64,000 nucleotides of DNA from Paenibacillus macquariensis (GTDB lineage Bacteria > Bacillota > Bacilli > Paenibacillales > Paenibacillaceae). The translations under genes and the position numbers were made by a program. The stretch spans positions 124,001 to 188,000 of the forward strand of contig NZ_FTNK01000007.1 of NCBI RefSeq assembly GCF_900156375.1, in the 5' to 3' direction. This document shows, piece by piece, positions 52,391 through 61,493 of this stretch. Under the pieces are notes generated by a model. That model searched no databases. It worked only from the letters and a program-made list of their open reading frames with translations, and was not told the origin of the DNA. Each line of letters begins with the position of its first letter. Position 1 is the first letter of the stretch.

Positions 52391-52849
52391 ATGAGTGTAA
52401 AAGGCCTTTCACATGTAGCTATCCAAGCAAGAGATTATAAAGCAACGATTACATTTTATATTGAAGTTCTAGGATTCAAGTTAGGTCATCATTGGAGTCT
52501 ACCATCTTTTCAAATTAAGGAAGCCTCCATGCTGATTTCACCTGACCAAAGAACCTGTATTGAGATCTTTGATAACGATGCAGTCATCCCCGCGCAAGGG
52601 AAGAAAGCATTATCTGAAGAAGATATAGCTCACGGAGCATTGTTGCATCTCGCATTCTATGTGGATAACGTAGATGAAATGTATCAAAAAGCCCTTACTC
52701 ATGGAGCAAAGGCTTTTATAGAACCGGATTCCCTTTCTCTTGGCGAACCCGCTATCCTAGTAAGGAACGCTATCATTCACAGTCCTAATGGGGAAGTTAT
52801 CGAATTTATAGAAGATGTTGATTTCGATATGTCTACCCACACGAAGTGA
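52391..52849 (+). CDS. VOC-family (glyoxalase-like) protein
   Basis: Two betaalphabetabetabeta modules: LSHVAIQARDYKATITFYIE VL at the start with the first metal His, IEIFDNDA, then GALLHLAFYVDNVDEMYQKA with the second His, and GEVIEFIED at the end with the Glu ligand. 152 residues, as for single-chain lyases or dioxygenase-like members. Reaction unknown. TGGGAGCGA precedes the ATG. Divergent from the Lrp gene. Confidence 0.85.
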   Translation: MSVKGLSHVAIQARDYKATITFYIEVLGFKLGHHWSLPSFQIKEASMLISPDQRTCIEIFDNDAVIPAQGKKALSEEDIAHGALLHLAFYVDNVDEMYQKALTHGAKAFIEPDSLSLGEPAILVRNAIIHSPNGEVIEFIEDVDFDMSTHTK

Positions 52850-52865
52850 TAATGGGTCACAATCA

Positions 52866-52908
52866 AAAAAAGGTGGTGTAGGAATGACTTCCTGCACCAC
52901 TTCTTGTA
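52866..52908. terminator. Bidirectional terminator, duplicated at 31315
   Basis: AGGTGGTG and GGAA pair with TTCC and CACCACTT, with seven A to the left and T-rich bases right. Serves the convergent VOC and cation-efflux genes. See the copy at 31315. Confidence 0.8.
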
Positions 52909-52954
52909 CATATTATGATATTTGTTTAAATCGCATCTACATTAAGTTGAAATG

Positions 52955-53941
52955 CTATTCGCTAACAATCCAACTTTGCTGATCATCATCCTCTATAATC
53001 CCGAACGTAACATCTACGATATCCGGATCTTGTAACACAAGATTTCGAATATCGAATTTAAAATCATCTGCCTCAGCAAGGGTAAGACCTTTTTCAAGCT
53101 CAATCAGGCCATCCACATGATAGTAACGGCCTTCTTGCATAATCCGCAAAGAATAAATATCTTTCACATGCGGTGCTTGAAGTATAATATTCGAAATTCT
53201 TGTTTCTATATCTTGTGGTGCTGCTACGCCAATCAGACCGACCATATTATCATAGCCCACTTTAAAAGCAACTCCGACCATTAGCACACCTATGAGAATT
53301 GTAGTTATTCCGTCCAAATAGGGCGAAGCTACAAACGAAGTGATAACGATGGTAATAAGTGCAAGAAGTGCTCCTGATACAGCTACAAGATCCTCATAGA
53401 ATACCAGTCTCGTAGGGGGGGCTGAACGACTCACATTTTTAAATGCACCTGCTACTATCCCCATACCGTGTATCTCTACTCGAGCTTCATGGAGAATTTC
53501 TTTCATCGCTTTATACAGAATAGCCCCGTCAATCACAACGTTAATTACAAGTACAGCCACACTGAGCCAGAAGTATCCTCCGCTCTGCTGCGGATGCTGG
53601 ATTAAATGTATCCCTTCGCGGATCGTTTCATATGCCATAACGGTAACAACGAGGACTGCAATCATACAAAAAATATTGATGACACGCCCGAAACCTGTTG
53701 GGAAACGTCGTGTAGCTTTTTTCTCCGAGAGTACACTTCCAACAAATACAAAACCTTGGTTAATCGCATCTGCAAGTGAATGCATAGCTGATGCAAACAT
53801 TGTTCCACTACCGCTCAATGATGCAGCAACCGTCTTAATTCCAGCCAGTACTGCATTACCCGTCATAGCTATCGCAGACGATTTATTTCCTTTTTTTATT
53901 AACTGCCAAAGCGTTTCTTTGTCTGTGGATACAGGTCTCAT
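52955..53941 (-). CDS. Cation diffusion facilitator family transporter
   Basis: The 328-residue protein has six membrane helices; the second holds SAMHSLADAINQGFVFVGSV with the HxxxD metal motif, helix 5-6 has EDLVAVSGALLALITIV and SPYLDGITTILIGVLMVGVA, and the C-terminal part (about 225-320) is the cytoplasmic metal-binding domain (LQAPHVKDIYSLRIMQEGRY). CDF proteins export Zn, Mn, Fe or Co by proton exchange. The usual helix-5 His is replaced by Glu, which suggests Mn or Fe more than Zn, but that is inference. A fragment of this gene is duplicated at 31392. Confidence 0.88.
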   Translation of the reverse strand: MRPVSTDKETLWQLIKKGNKSSAIAMTGNAVLAGIKTVAASLSGSGTMFASAMHSLADAINQGFVFVGSVLSEKKATRRFPTGFGRVINIFCMIAVLVVTVMAYETIREGIHLIQHPQQSGGYFWLSVAVLVINVVIDGAILYKAMKEILHEARVEIHGMGIVAGAFKNVSRSAPPTRLVFYEDLVAVSGALLALITIVITSFVASPYLDGITTILIGVLMVGVAFKVGYDNMVGLIGVAAPQDIETRISNIILQAPHVKDIYSLRIMQEGRYYHVDGLIELEKGLTLAEADDFKFDIRNLVLQDPDIVDVTFGIIEDDDQQSWIVSE

Positions 53942-54245
53942 TGTTCCTCCTAATGATTCGCAAGTGACGTTATTTAATTCTAGTCTTTCCTATTTTTTTG
54001 AAAATAGCAATGTTGACTCTTGATGTTCGTAACACAACCTATACCGCTGGCAATCGGCACTGAAAGCTCAAATGTATGTACGGAGTTTACCCTACTAAGT
54101 TTCACGATGCTTTCAAGAACGCTTGCTGTTTCCAATCCTGGACGACATGTGCGGCGTCCATGCGAATATAAGTTTATTTAAGTTACATCTCGCCTTCTAT
54201 GCCCTCCTCTTCCCCCAAGTTCCAAATTAAGTCCACATACAAAAA
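53942..54245. other. Intergenic region, possible remnant
   Basis: About 300 bases. On the minus strand an open stretch reads RRTCRPGLETASVLESIVKL then SRVNSVHTFELSVPIASGIG without a start or binding site; it may be a decayed gene but no family is recognised. Confidence 0.3.
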
Positions 54246-54278
54246 TACGGTAGGTACTGTTTAGCAGTACCTACCGTA
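54246..54278 (-). terminator. Terminator of the GLUG/SLH gene
   Basis: TACGGTAGGTACTG pairs perfectly with CAGTACCTACCGTA around a five-base loop; on the minus strand TTTTTG follows. It begins 17 bases after the gene's stop. Confidence 0.88.
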
Positions 54279-54295
54279 TGAGTGATAATTGTTTA

Positions 54296-57200
54296 CTACT
54301 CTACATCTAGTGAATGACCAAGACTTGCATTCAACATCCGTAGAATCATAACTAATGACTCCGATCTCGTAGCATTCGCATTCGGTTTGAATGAACCATC
54401 CGCTGCACCCTTTACGATCCCCATGTCGGATAATGTAGCAATCTCAGCTTCTGCCCAGTTACCCGAAATATCATTGAACTTATCATTTTTCACTAATGTA
54501 GTGTTCATTACTTTTGCTAGCATAGCCACGATTTCCGCTCTTGTGATGGTCTGATTCGGCTTGAACGTTCCATCTACGTAGCCGTTGATAATACCACTAG
54601 CTTGTAACGTTGCAATTGTATCTGCCGCCCAATGACCCTTGGTGTCCTTAAAGCTAGAATCACCTTTAGACGTTAATCCAAGTGCTCTTACTAACATAGC
54701 CGCAAATTCTGCTCTACTTATCGTAGCATTACCCTGGAATGAGCCATTTGCATTTCCCTTAATGATCCCAAGCTTAGCTGCTAACTCGATGGCTTTAGCA
54801 TTTGGAGCACTTGCAGGTACATCCTTAAATGTTACTGCTGGTGCGGTCTTTGCTTTTTCTACTAGCGCATTGATTACATCGATATTAACCTTATCGTTGT
54901 AGAATGGCTTCGGTGTTGTTGTTGTCGGTGGTGCTGTTGGTGGTGTTGATGGTGCTGTCGGTGGTGCTGTCGGTGGTGCTGTCGGTGGTGCTGTCGGTGG
55001 TGCTGTCGGTGGTGCTGTCGGTGGTGCTGTCGGTGGTGCTGTCGGTGTGGTTGGACCTTCTCCATTACGCGTCCACTTCGCATACAGCGTCTTATCCCCC
55101 GTGATCAGGAATGTCTCTGCAGCTGCAAAGCTTTTCCCTTGCCCGTTTGCTAACGTGTTCCAACCTGAGAAGGTGTAACCCTTCTTGATTAGATTGCCTG
55201 TATTACCTGAGACGCTAGCTGATTCACCCTTTGAATAAGCCATGCTGTCATCCGGCACGACTCCTTCGGTGTTGCCGTTGCCATCATAAGTTACATACAT
55301 CTGTAGAGCCCTTAAATAAGGAAACCCATTATTCTTGAATGAATGAATTCCCCAAGTCGCTGTGAAGTTCCAATCAGCCTCGGGATAATTGCTTTGCAGC
55401 TTCATGTCTGCAGTGGAAAGACCGACACCTTTCCCTGTATCCGACTGCCCTGTTGTTTCGCTGTTATAGAAGCTGCTGGTGATGGTTCCATAATCATTGA
55501 ATCTAGCTAAACCGCCTGTATCAGAGCTGCCATGCCCGCTTAATGTTGCGAAGCTTCTATCGTTGGTTCCATCGTCATTGAATCCGACTAAACCGCCTGT
55601 ATTAGAATTTCCACTTACTTTTCCTGTTGCGTAGCTACTGGTGAGGGTTCCGTAGTTGTATCCTACCAAACCACCTATATAATAATCTCCACTTACACTT
55701 GCTGTTACATAGCTGTTGTTAATGGTTCCTTCATTGTATCCTACCAAACCGCCTATATAACCACTCTCTTCGTTATTTCCGCTTACCTTTCCTGTGACGT
55801 AGCTATTACTGATTGTTCCTTCATTAGTTCCTGCTAAACCGCCTACTTGATTCATACCACTAACATCAACATTCTCAAGTATGATGTTGGTCAATACTCC
55901 ATCGGAATATATATCTCCGAATAATCCTGGTCCAGAATTGACCAACAAATTCTTGATTTTATATCCATTGCCGTCTAATGTTCCATTAAATTCACTGATA
56001 GGTGTCCACAATCCGTCGGAATAGGTACTCAAATCAATATTCGCTGCAAGTTTAAAATGTTTGTCATTCTCGTTATTATAATATCCAATCTTAGCAAACT
56101 GAGCAGCCGTTGCAATCTGATAAGGATCTTCTACCGTCCCTGAACCCACTTCAAAGACTTCAGAAGTTACAGGGAAAACCGCGGTAACGACTCCATCCCC
56201 AGCTAAATTCGTGGCTGCTGCACCCTCTACTTTAAAAAAGTTTGCTGGCAAATCTGTTAAGGTATAACCACTTTTCGGGGTGAGTGTAATCGTTGCTGTA
56301 TACGCTACTCCTGCTTCGAATCCATCATTTGCAGGTGACCATACAACCGTACCTGTATATTCATCCGTTGAAGTAATCGAGTTTTCTGGATAATCGAATA
56401 CAACGGGAGCAGTTACTCCTTCAATGGTCGATATGGAGACTGACCCTGTCTTGATATTGTTAGCATCCACACTCAAAATTTGAACAATAGACGCGGGTTG
56501 CGTAGCTGTTTTCTTCAATCGTACAGAGATCTGATCGCCTTGCGTAACGGCAATGTTATCTACGCTTGTACCCGTAATCGCAGCAAAGGGAGCTGAGTTG
56601 ACTTTGTACTCCATTGCATCTGATACGTTAGTTAACTGAGTTGAGCCTATGACATCTGTTCCCACAACTAAAATGGCTGTCGGTGCAACTGCCGGCTTAA
56701 GGTTCGTGTCATTAACTCTTAATGTTATTGAGCTTGTTGAGTCTTCCGCTATTCGGACAGAGACCTCAGTCCCAAGACTCGCAGGAATATTATCCACATT
56801 AATATTATATACATCACCTGTAACCGAGAAATCACTTCCATTGTCAACCGTATATACCATACCCGGTGAAACATGATTCAATTTCGTAGTTCCGTTATCT
56901 GTTCCTGACGTCAAGGCTGTATGTCCCCATAACAAAGGATATTGTCCTGGGACGATATACCACTCCGAGTTGAAATCCCAATCACTAAATGTGGATTTAT
57001 CCTTCATCTTTTCAGTTATTATTCCTTGACCTTTTCCTGTATCCGATTGATTTGTTGTTCCGATATCGTAGTAGCTATTATTGATTGTTCCACTGCTGTT
57101 TATTGCGACTAACCCCCCCACACTGGATTGCCCAGTTACTCTTCCTGTAGCATAACTATTGTTGATTGTTGGAGAGAAACCACTTCCGCCTTCAAGACCT

Positions 57201-57889
57201 ACCAAACCACCCGCAACAGGTCCATTCACACTTCCTGTGGCGTAGCTGCTATTGATATCCCCTAGGTTATATCCCACTAAGCCGCCTGCCACGTTTGTAG
57301 TTGTATTTACACTTCCAGTCGAGAAACTATTGTTGATTGTGCCACTGCTAGACCCCACTAAGCCGCCCACAAAATTTTTTCCACTCATACTTCCTGAAGT
57401 TGAGCTATTGTGGATTCTCCCCTGATTAATACCGGTCAGGCCGCCCGTATAATGCCCACCAATAACATTTATATTTTCAAGACTAATATTACTTACCTCA
57501 CCATTGGGATAAATGTATGCGAAGAGCCCTACCCCAGTATACTCAGATGCTGGTCGGTTAATCTTTAGATTCGTGATCTTATAACCATTGCCGTCCAAGC
57601 TTGCTGAAAAATCTGTTATAGGCATCCAGCCTTCACCACTTGCATAACTGCTTAAATCTATATCCGCAATCAGTTTATAATAAGTACTATATTTCTTATC
57701 TCTCACCTTATTCAGTTGATCAGCAGATGCAATCAGATAAGGATCACCTATAGATCCACTTCCACCTTCGAACTGTACAGAATCAGCGGCATACGCTTGT
57801 TTCCCTCCAACTAACACCCCATTGAATCCACCGAGCACCATCAACATCGCTAAGATGACGGTCATTGCTTTTTTTAACATGATACGCAT
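54296..57889 (-). CDS. SLH-anchored surface protein with GLUG and InlB-type repeats
   Basis: A signal peptide (cleavage after AYA near residue 35) is followed by a first GLUG region (about 45-300; GYKITNLKINRP, VGGLVGSSSGTINNSFSTGS), Ig-like beta modules (330-590), a second GLUG region (590-860), an InlB B-repeat-like domain (about 885-965; GYTFSGWNTLANGQGKSF, LYAKWTRN), a Thr-Ala-Pro-Pro linker and three SLH domains (about 1030-1190; FKDTKGHWAADTIATLQASG, GYVDGTFKPNQTITRAEIVA). It should be bound to the cell wall and act in adhesion; GLUG repeats occur in IgA-peptidase-like and adhesin proteins. AAGGAGG is seven bases before the ATG. Single-gene transcript. Confidence 0.9.
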   Translation of the reverse strand: MRIMLKKAMTVILAMLMVLGGFNGVLVGGKQAYAADSVQFEGGSGSIGDPYLIASADQLNKVRDKKYSTYYKLIADIDLSSYASGEGWMPITDFSASLDGNGYKITNLKINRPASEYTGVGLFAYIYPNGEVSNISLENINVIGGHYTGGLTGINQGRIHNSSTSGSMSGKNFVGGLVGSSSGTINNSFSTGSVNTTTNVAGGLVGYNLGDINSSYATGSVNGPVAGGLVGLEGGSGFSPTINNSYATGRVTGQSSVGGLVAINSSGTINNSYYDIGTTNQSDTGKGQGIITEKMKDKSTFSDWDFNSEWYIVPGQYPLLWGHTALTSGTDNGTTKLNHVSPGMVYTVDNGSDFSVTGDVYNINVDNIPASLGTEVSVRIAEDSTSSITLRVNDTNLKPAVAPTAILVVGTDVIGSTQLTNVSDAMEYKVNSAPFAAITGTSVDNIAVTQGDQISVRLKKTATQPASIVQILSVDANNIKTGSVSISTIEGVTAPVVFDYPENSITSTDEYTGTVVWSPANDGFEAGVAYTATITLTPKSGYTLTDLPANFFKVEGAAATNLAGDGVVTAVFPVTSEVFEVGSGTVEDPYQIATAAQFAKIGYYNNENDKHFKLAANIDLSTYSDGLWTPISEFNGTLDGNGYKIKNLLVNSGPGLFGDIYSDGVLTNIILENVDVSGMNQVGGLAGTNEGTISNSYVTGKVSGNNEESGYIGGLVGYNEGTINNSYVTASVSGDYYIGGLVGYNYGTLTSSYATGKVSGNSNTGGLVGFNDDGTNDRSFATLSGHGSSDTGGLARFNDYGTITSSFYNSETTGQSDTGKGVGLSTADMKLQSNYPEADWNFTATWGIHSFKNNGFPYLRALQMYVTYDGNGNTEGVVPDDSMAYSKGESASVSGNTGNLIKKGYTFSGWNTLANGQGKSFAAAETFLITGDKTLYAKWTRNGEGPTTPTAPPTAPPTAPPTAPPTAPPTAPPTAPPTAPSTPPTAPPTTTTPKPFYNDKVNIDVINALVEKAKTAPAVTFKDVPASAPNAKAIELAAKLGIIKGNANGSFQGNATISRAEFAAMLVRALGLTSKGDSSFKDTKGHWAADTIATLQASGIINGYVDGTFKPNQTITRAEIVAMLAKVMNTTLVKNDKFNDISGNWAEAEIATLSDMGIVKGAADGSFKPNANATRSESLVMILRMLNASLGHSLDVE
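54920..55048. repeat. 12-bp tandem repeat coding an APPT linker
   Basis: Eight or so units of GGTGGTGCTGTC encode Ala-Pro-Pro-Thr before the SLH domains, much like the PDPK repeat at 33949-34045 in the other SLH protein. In-frame and nearly identical, so recently expanded or kept uniform by slippage. Confidence 0.85.
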
Positions 57890-58240
57890 TACATTTCCTC
57901 CTTAAAATCTATATATTACTCATATTCATGACTAGCATAACTCACTCCAATGACAGCAGAATGACAAACTACGACAATAGGCTTAAATAACATCAAAAAA
58001 AAGCCCTTCATGCAAAGGACTCTCCATCTTTTCCAACAGATATATATTGAATACTTGAATTATTTACTAGACCATCCACTCGCCAAATATATTATTTTTC
58101 GCTTTTGAAAATGATTTTAAATATAGGGTAGAATACGCAGAATGAAATCGTACCATTGATAGTCATTGTTTAAATATATCACTGTACTCATGTAACACTA
58201 ACGTACATCTCAGTCCTACATAGAAAAGGAGGTAAGCATA
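57890..58240. other. Intergenic region between two divergent units
   Basis: About 350 bases, AT-rich. It holds the promoters of the GLUG gene (leftward) and of the former OpuC-type gene (rightward). A weak stem near 58004-58024 (AGCCCTT/AAGGACT) is preceded by eight A. No ORF. Confidence 0.4.
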
Positions 58241-59215
58241 TGATTCAATTTCAAGGGATTAACAAGGTATATGAGAATGGTAATGTCGTGCTTAAGGATA
58301 TTAATCTTACGATCAAAGAAGGCTAGATCACTGTATTAATCGGCCCCAGTGGCTGTGGCAAAACGACGACGATGAAAATGATAAATCGATTAATTAAACC
58401 CTCCAAAGGTCAATAACCCTCTATGGTGAGGATATTTCTACGATGGATCCCGTAACGCTTCGCAGGAAGATAGGTTATGTGATTCAAACTATTGGACTGT
58501 TTCCACATATGAATATTGCTAAAAACGTGGGTGTAGTTCCCCGCTTGCAGAAATGGGACAAGCAAAAAACAGATACAAAGGTAGACGAGCTTCTGAAGAT
58601 GGTTAACTTAGATCCCGACTTATATCGAAATCGTTATCCCTCAGAATTAAGCGGAGGACAACAGCGGCGGATCGGTGTTATCCGTGCTCTACTGCGGATC
58701 CTAACGTTATCCTAATGGATGAGCCTTTCAGTGCGTTGGATCCCATTAGTCGCGAACAGTTACAGGAGGAGTTAATTCGTCTACAACAAGAGTTGCGAAA
58801 GACGATTGTCTTCGTCACCCATGATATGGATGAAGCTATCAAAATTGCCGACACCATCATATTAATGAAGGACGGTCAAGTTATCCAAACGGGACAACCT
58901 GAACATATATTGCGTCATCCGGCGAATGATTTTGTGAAGAACTTTTTTGGAACGAAAAGAATGCAAGTGCAACTTCCTCTAGCCCTACCGTTCTTAATGG
59001 CTGGACTTCGCATAGTGGCGGTTATTGCTATCGGTGTAGCCACACTCGCTCCACTCATTGGCGGTGAAGGATTAGGACGTGAAATTTATTCCGGCCTTAA
59101 CCTTCATAATAATATCAAAATATATGTGGGTGCGATTCCCGCCTGTCTACTTGCTATTCTCGCTGATATTGTCCTCGGTATGCTTCAGAATAAGCTGAAG
59201 CGCCGTAATCAATAG
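58241..59215 (+). pseudogene. Wrecked OpuC/OpuB-type osmoprotectant ABC transporter
   Basis: The first part encodes an ATPase: MIQFQGINKVYENGNVVLKD then TAG at codon 29, ITVLIGPSGCGKTTTMKMIN (Walker A), a frameshift near 58410, TMDPVTLRRKIGYVIQTIGL, ELSGGQQRRIGV signature, another frameshift near 58690, MDEPFSALDPIS, FVTHDMDEAI. After FFGTKRM the sequence jumps into the tail of a permease (LALPFLMAGLRIVAVIAIGV, GGEGLGREIYSGL), so a deletion has fused the ATPase and permease genes and removed the CBS domains. These systems import glycine betaine, carnitine or choline. Not functional. Confidence 0.85.
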
Positions 59216-59234
59216 CGAACCTGATTACATTAAG

Positions 59235-59272
59235 AAGAGGGAACGACTCCACATACGAGTCGTTCCCTCTTT
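59235..59272. terminator. Bidirectional terminator
   Basis: AAGAGGGAACGACTC pairs perfectly with GAGTCGTTCCCTCTT around a seven-base loop, between the OpuC remnant and the convergent K+ channel gene. Confidence 0.88.
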
Positions 59273-59317
59273 GCGATGCTTATTATGAAGTTCTATCCCC
59301 AAAAGCCACTATAAACC

Positions 59318-60331
59318 CTATCCCTTAATACGCTTATAAGTCTCTTCATCCGATACAATATACAACCTGGCACCCTCAGGAATAAGTTGGTCAAGCTTAC
59401 GATTAATGCTAAGATCGCTGCGGTCGGACAATAGCGTAGCTCCCTGACGGAGTAAGTCCTGAAACGCCTCTCCATACGTCTTCCAAGTACGATTAAGCGG
59501 TATTTCATATATATCGTCGCCATACTGACGACTCAACAATTGTGTAATAACCTCAGAGTTCCCCTCTTGCAAAGCTGATCGTACCGCTAATCTGGAGATC
59601 GCATCATGTGACAGCACGAATTCATTCACCTGAACATGCCGAAAGTTCTGAATGTTCTTCTCCTGCATAATTTCTACAGTCGTATGTACTTGTGGTGCAA
59701 TCCGCTCAATACTAGAGGCAATCAGGAGCGATTTACCGTCGATCAATGACGCTTCATCAATACGTATGTCACCGAAGACGATCGCGGCCTTAGCCCCTGT
59801 AATATTAGCCTTGAGGAGAATCTCATCACTTGATGGATCACCGCTAATGAAGTGGACATGATCCATATGCTCCACCGGATGGTTGCCCGTCTCATCAATG
59901 ATTACGATGTGGCATTTCGATGAATAACATAGAATTTCATCTACGGCTGCCTGTGCCTTCTTGCTCCAATTAATCAATATGACATGATCTCCGCCACGAA
60001 AGCTCAATGTACCAGCCCCTCTCCTTCTTTGCACCTCTGCGATAGAGTCAATCACCTTACCAATAACTAAGCTCAACAGCCCAATCCCAAAGATATATAG
60101 AAACATCGTAAAGACCTTACCGATGTCTGTTTTCGCAAAGTAATCACCATATCCGACTGTAGCCATCGTTGTCATCACCCAGTAAAATGCATTAAACCAG
60201 TTACCAAAGGTATCTGGCTCAAGTACAAACGCCATCGTTGCACTTATAACAATAAAGAGTAGGATAATCAACCCGATAGCCCTTTTTCTTAAGCGCATCA
60301 TCTTTGTCGATATCCTGATAATAAAATGCAC
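59318..60331 (-). CDS. YugO-like potassium channel with RCK domain
   Basis: Two membrane helices (about 18-36 and 72-92) flank a pore with selectivity filter TVGYGD at residues 58-63. The C-terminal two thirds are a TrkA-N/RCK domain (GGDHVILINWSKKAQAAVDE, IVIIDETGN, HVHFISGDPSSDEILLKANI, AAIVFGD) that gates the channel by ligand; the usual glycine-rich turn is NWSKKA here, as in MthK/YugO relatives. 337 residues, as in YugO. It is the last gene of the unit 63631-59318, 100 bases after the DUF350 gene, with a weak hairpin in between (60363-60392). Confidence 0.9.
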   Translation of the reverse strand: MHFIIRISTKMMRLRKRAIGLIILLFIVISATMAFVLEPDTFGNWFNAFYWVMTTMATVGYGDYFAKTDIGKVFTMFLYIFGIGLLSLVIGKVIDSIAEVQRRRGAGTLSFRGGDHVILINWSKKAQAAVDEILCYSSKCHIVIIDETGNHPVEHMDHVHFISGDPSSDEILLKANITGAKAAIVFGDIRIDEASLIDGKSLLIASSIERIAPQVHTTVEIMQEKNIQNFRHVQVNEFVLSHDAISRLAVRSALQEGNSEVITQLLSRQYGDDIYEIPLNRTWKTYGEAFQDLLRQGATLLSDRSDLSINRKLDQLIPEGARLYIVSDEETYKRIKG

Positions 60332-60362
60332 CTGTTCACCCCTTCTCGGTATCTAATAAGAC

Positions 60363-60392
60363 AGCCTCTCAAGTGAATTCACTTGGGAGGCT
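60363..60392. terminator. Stem-loop between the DUF350 and channel genes
   Basis: AGCCTC-T-CAAGTGAATT pairs with its inverse CACTTG-G-GAGGCT, 30 bases in all, without a clear T-run on the minus strand. It could be an attenuator that lowers channel expression. Confidence 0.5.
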
Positions 60393-60432
60393 ATCCTTAT
60401 CTTGTTTGAACATGCAATTTCTGAATTAATAA

Positions 60433-60822
60433 TTAAATAATTAGACTACTCACGGCAAATGCCGTTCCGATAAACACCATACCTAACATCATACCTACCG
60501 CCACATTACCCTTCGCTAGATGCTCAGAAATCCTGAATCCAGGAGTTACTAATTCGAAGATCCAATAAGCGGCTATTAGACATACGTAACCTACAGCAAA
60601 CCATAACATCATGAACCATATCGATGTATTCGTATAAGCAGCTACACCCAGAATAATTGCTGTCGACATGAACTTTCCACCCAAAGCCAGTGCTACAGCT
60701 ACATTGCCCTTCTTCAACTCTTCCATGTCATTAAAAGGAGTCATCCAGATAAATATGGCCATACCTAACAATTGGAGAAAAATAATGACAAGAACACTTA
60801 CTATCAAATTAACAACGATCAT
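60433..60822 (-). CDS. DUF350 membrane protein
   Basis: Four membrane helices in 129 residues with the paired DUF350 motif KKGNVAVALALGGKFM near 38 and AKGNVAVGMMLGMVFI near 103, an internal duplication. The family includes E. coli YjfL. The ATG at 60822 lies seven bases after AGGGGGTGG and overlaps the stop of the lipoprotein gene (TGATG). DUF350 genes commonly sit beside GSP-synthase-like ATP-grasp genes; no biochemical role is known to me. Confidence 0.88.
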   Translation of the reverse strand: MIVVNLIVSVLVIIFLQLLGMAIFIWMTPFNDMEELKKGNVAVALALGGKFMSTAIILGVAAYTNTSIWFMMLWFAVGYVCLIAAYWIFELVTPGFRISEHLAKGNVAVGMMLGMVFIGTAFAVSSLII

Positions 60823-61493
60823 CAATTAGCCCACCCCCTAAATTTCGCATAGGCCGAATCATAATCGGCGAAATCGTGCACTTCCTCCAACACCACGGAT
60901 ACCGTCTTTTGTTTCTCCATGGCTGTAAACCGCTTATCGTCAATTGGCTGCTTAATTCGGTTACCAGAAGGTAGCTGAATTACAGCAAAGTTTCTCGTCT
61001 TATCTTTTAATTTGGTTTTGTATACACCTACAAGATCAACATCGGTTGTTATCGACACTTTGAGATTCGTCAGATCCGCTGCAGCCGTCTTCTGGTCTCC
61101 ATAGGATTTGATAGCCTCCCACGAGGACAATCGGATGTCGTTACGCTTGTCGGCATCTGTTACCAACTCAGCATCCATGAACTGCAAGGTCCATATTTTA
61201 TCACCTGTTGCATAGTTTCCATCATTGGGTAGAAGCTCGTTATCAGGCAAGACCGTCATATCACTGCCGATCAGATCCCCTACTGTGCCTTCTACAACCC
61301 TGTAATCCCATGGCACTCGCGATACGTTATCTGTGGTCTCTGCGGTAGAATCTGTATGGAATACACTATCCTGACTACCGGAGCATGCACTTAACAACAG
61401 CAGTGTTAAAAGTACACAACATACCGTTACGCTATTTCTAATGGTTCGCGCTACGCTATTGACTATCATTACTTGTTCCATCTTCATACGCAA
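60822..61493 (-). CDS. Putative lipoprotein (DUF4247-like)
   Basis: A long basic N-region (MRMKMEQVMIVNSVARTIRN) precedes a hydrophobic core and lipobox LLLSAC near residue 38, so the mature protein is a membrane-tethered lipoprotein facing outside. The folded part (RVPWDYRVVEGTVGDLIGSD, IWTLQFMDAELVTDADKRND) has no enzyme motif. It resembles proteins found in the same operon in other Bacillota (DUF4247), from memory. It starts at TTG 61493 or ATG 61487, directly after the ligase stop, so the genes are coupled. Confidence 0.7.
   Translation of the reverse strand: MRMKMEQVMIVNSVARTIRNSVTVCCVLLTLLLLSACSGSQDSVFHTDSTAETTDNVSRVPWDYRVVEGTVGDLIGSDMTVLPDNELLPNDGNYATGDKIWTLQFMDAELVTDADKRNDIRLSSWEAIKSYGDQKTAAADLTNLKVSITTDVDLVGVYKTKLKDKTRNFAVIQLPSGNRIKQPIDDKRFTAMEKQKTVSVVLEEVHDFADYDSAYAKFRGWAN

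Noticed and set aside
54904..55104. Open frames opposite and beside the APPT repeat
   Set aside because: The 12-base repeat keeps all frames open; the products are simple Val-Leu-Ser or His-Arg-Gln repeats without a start signal.
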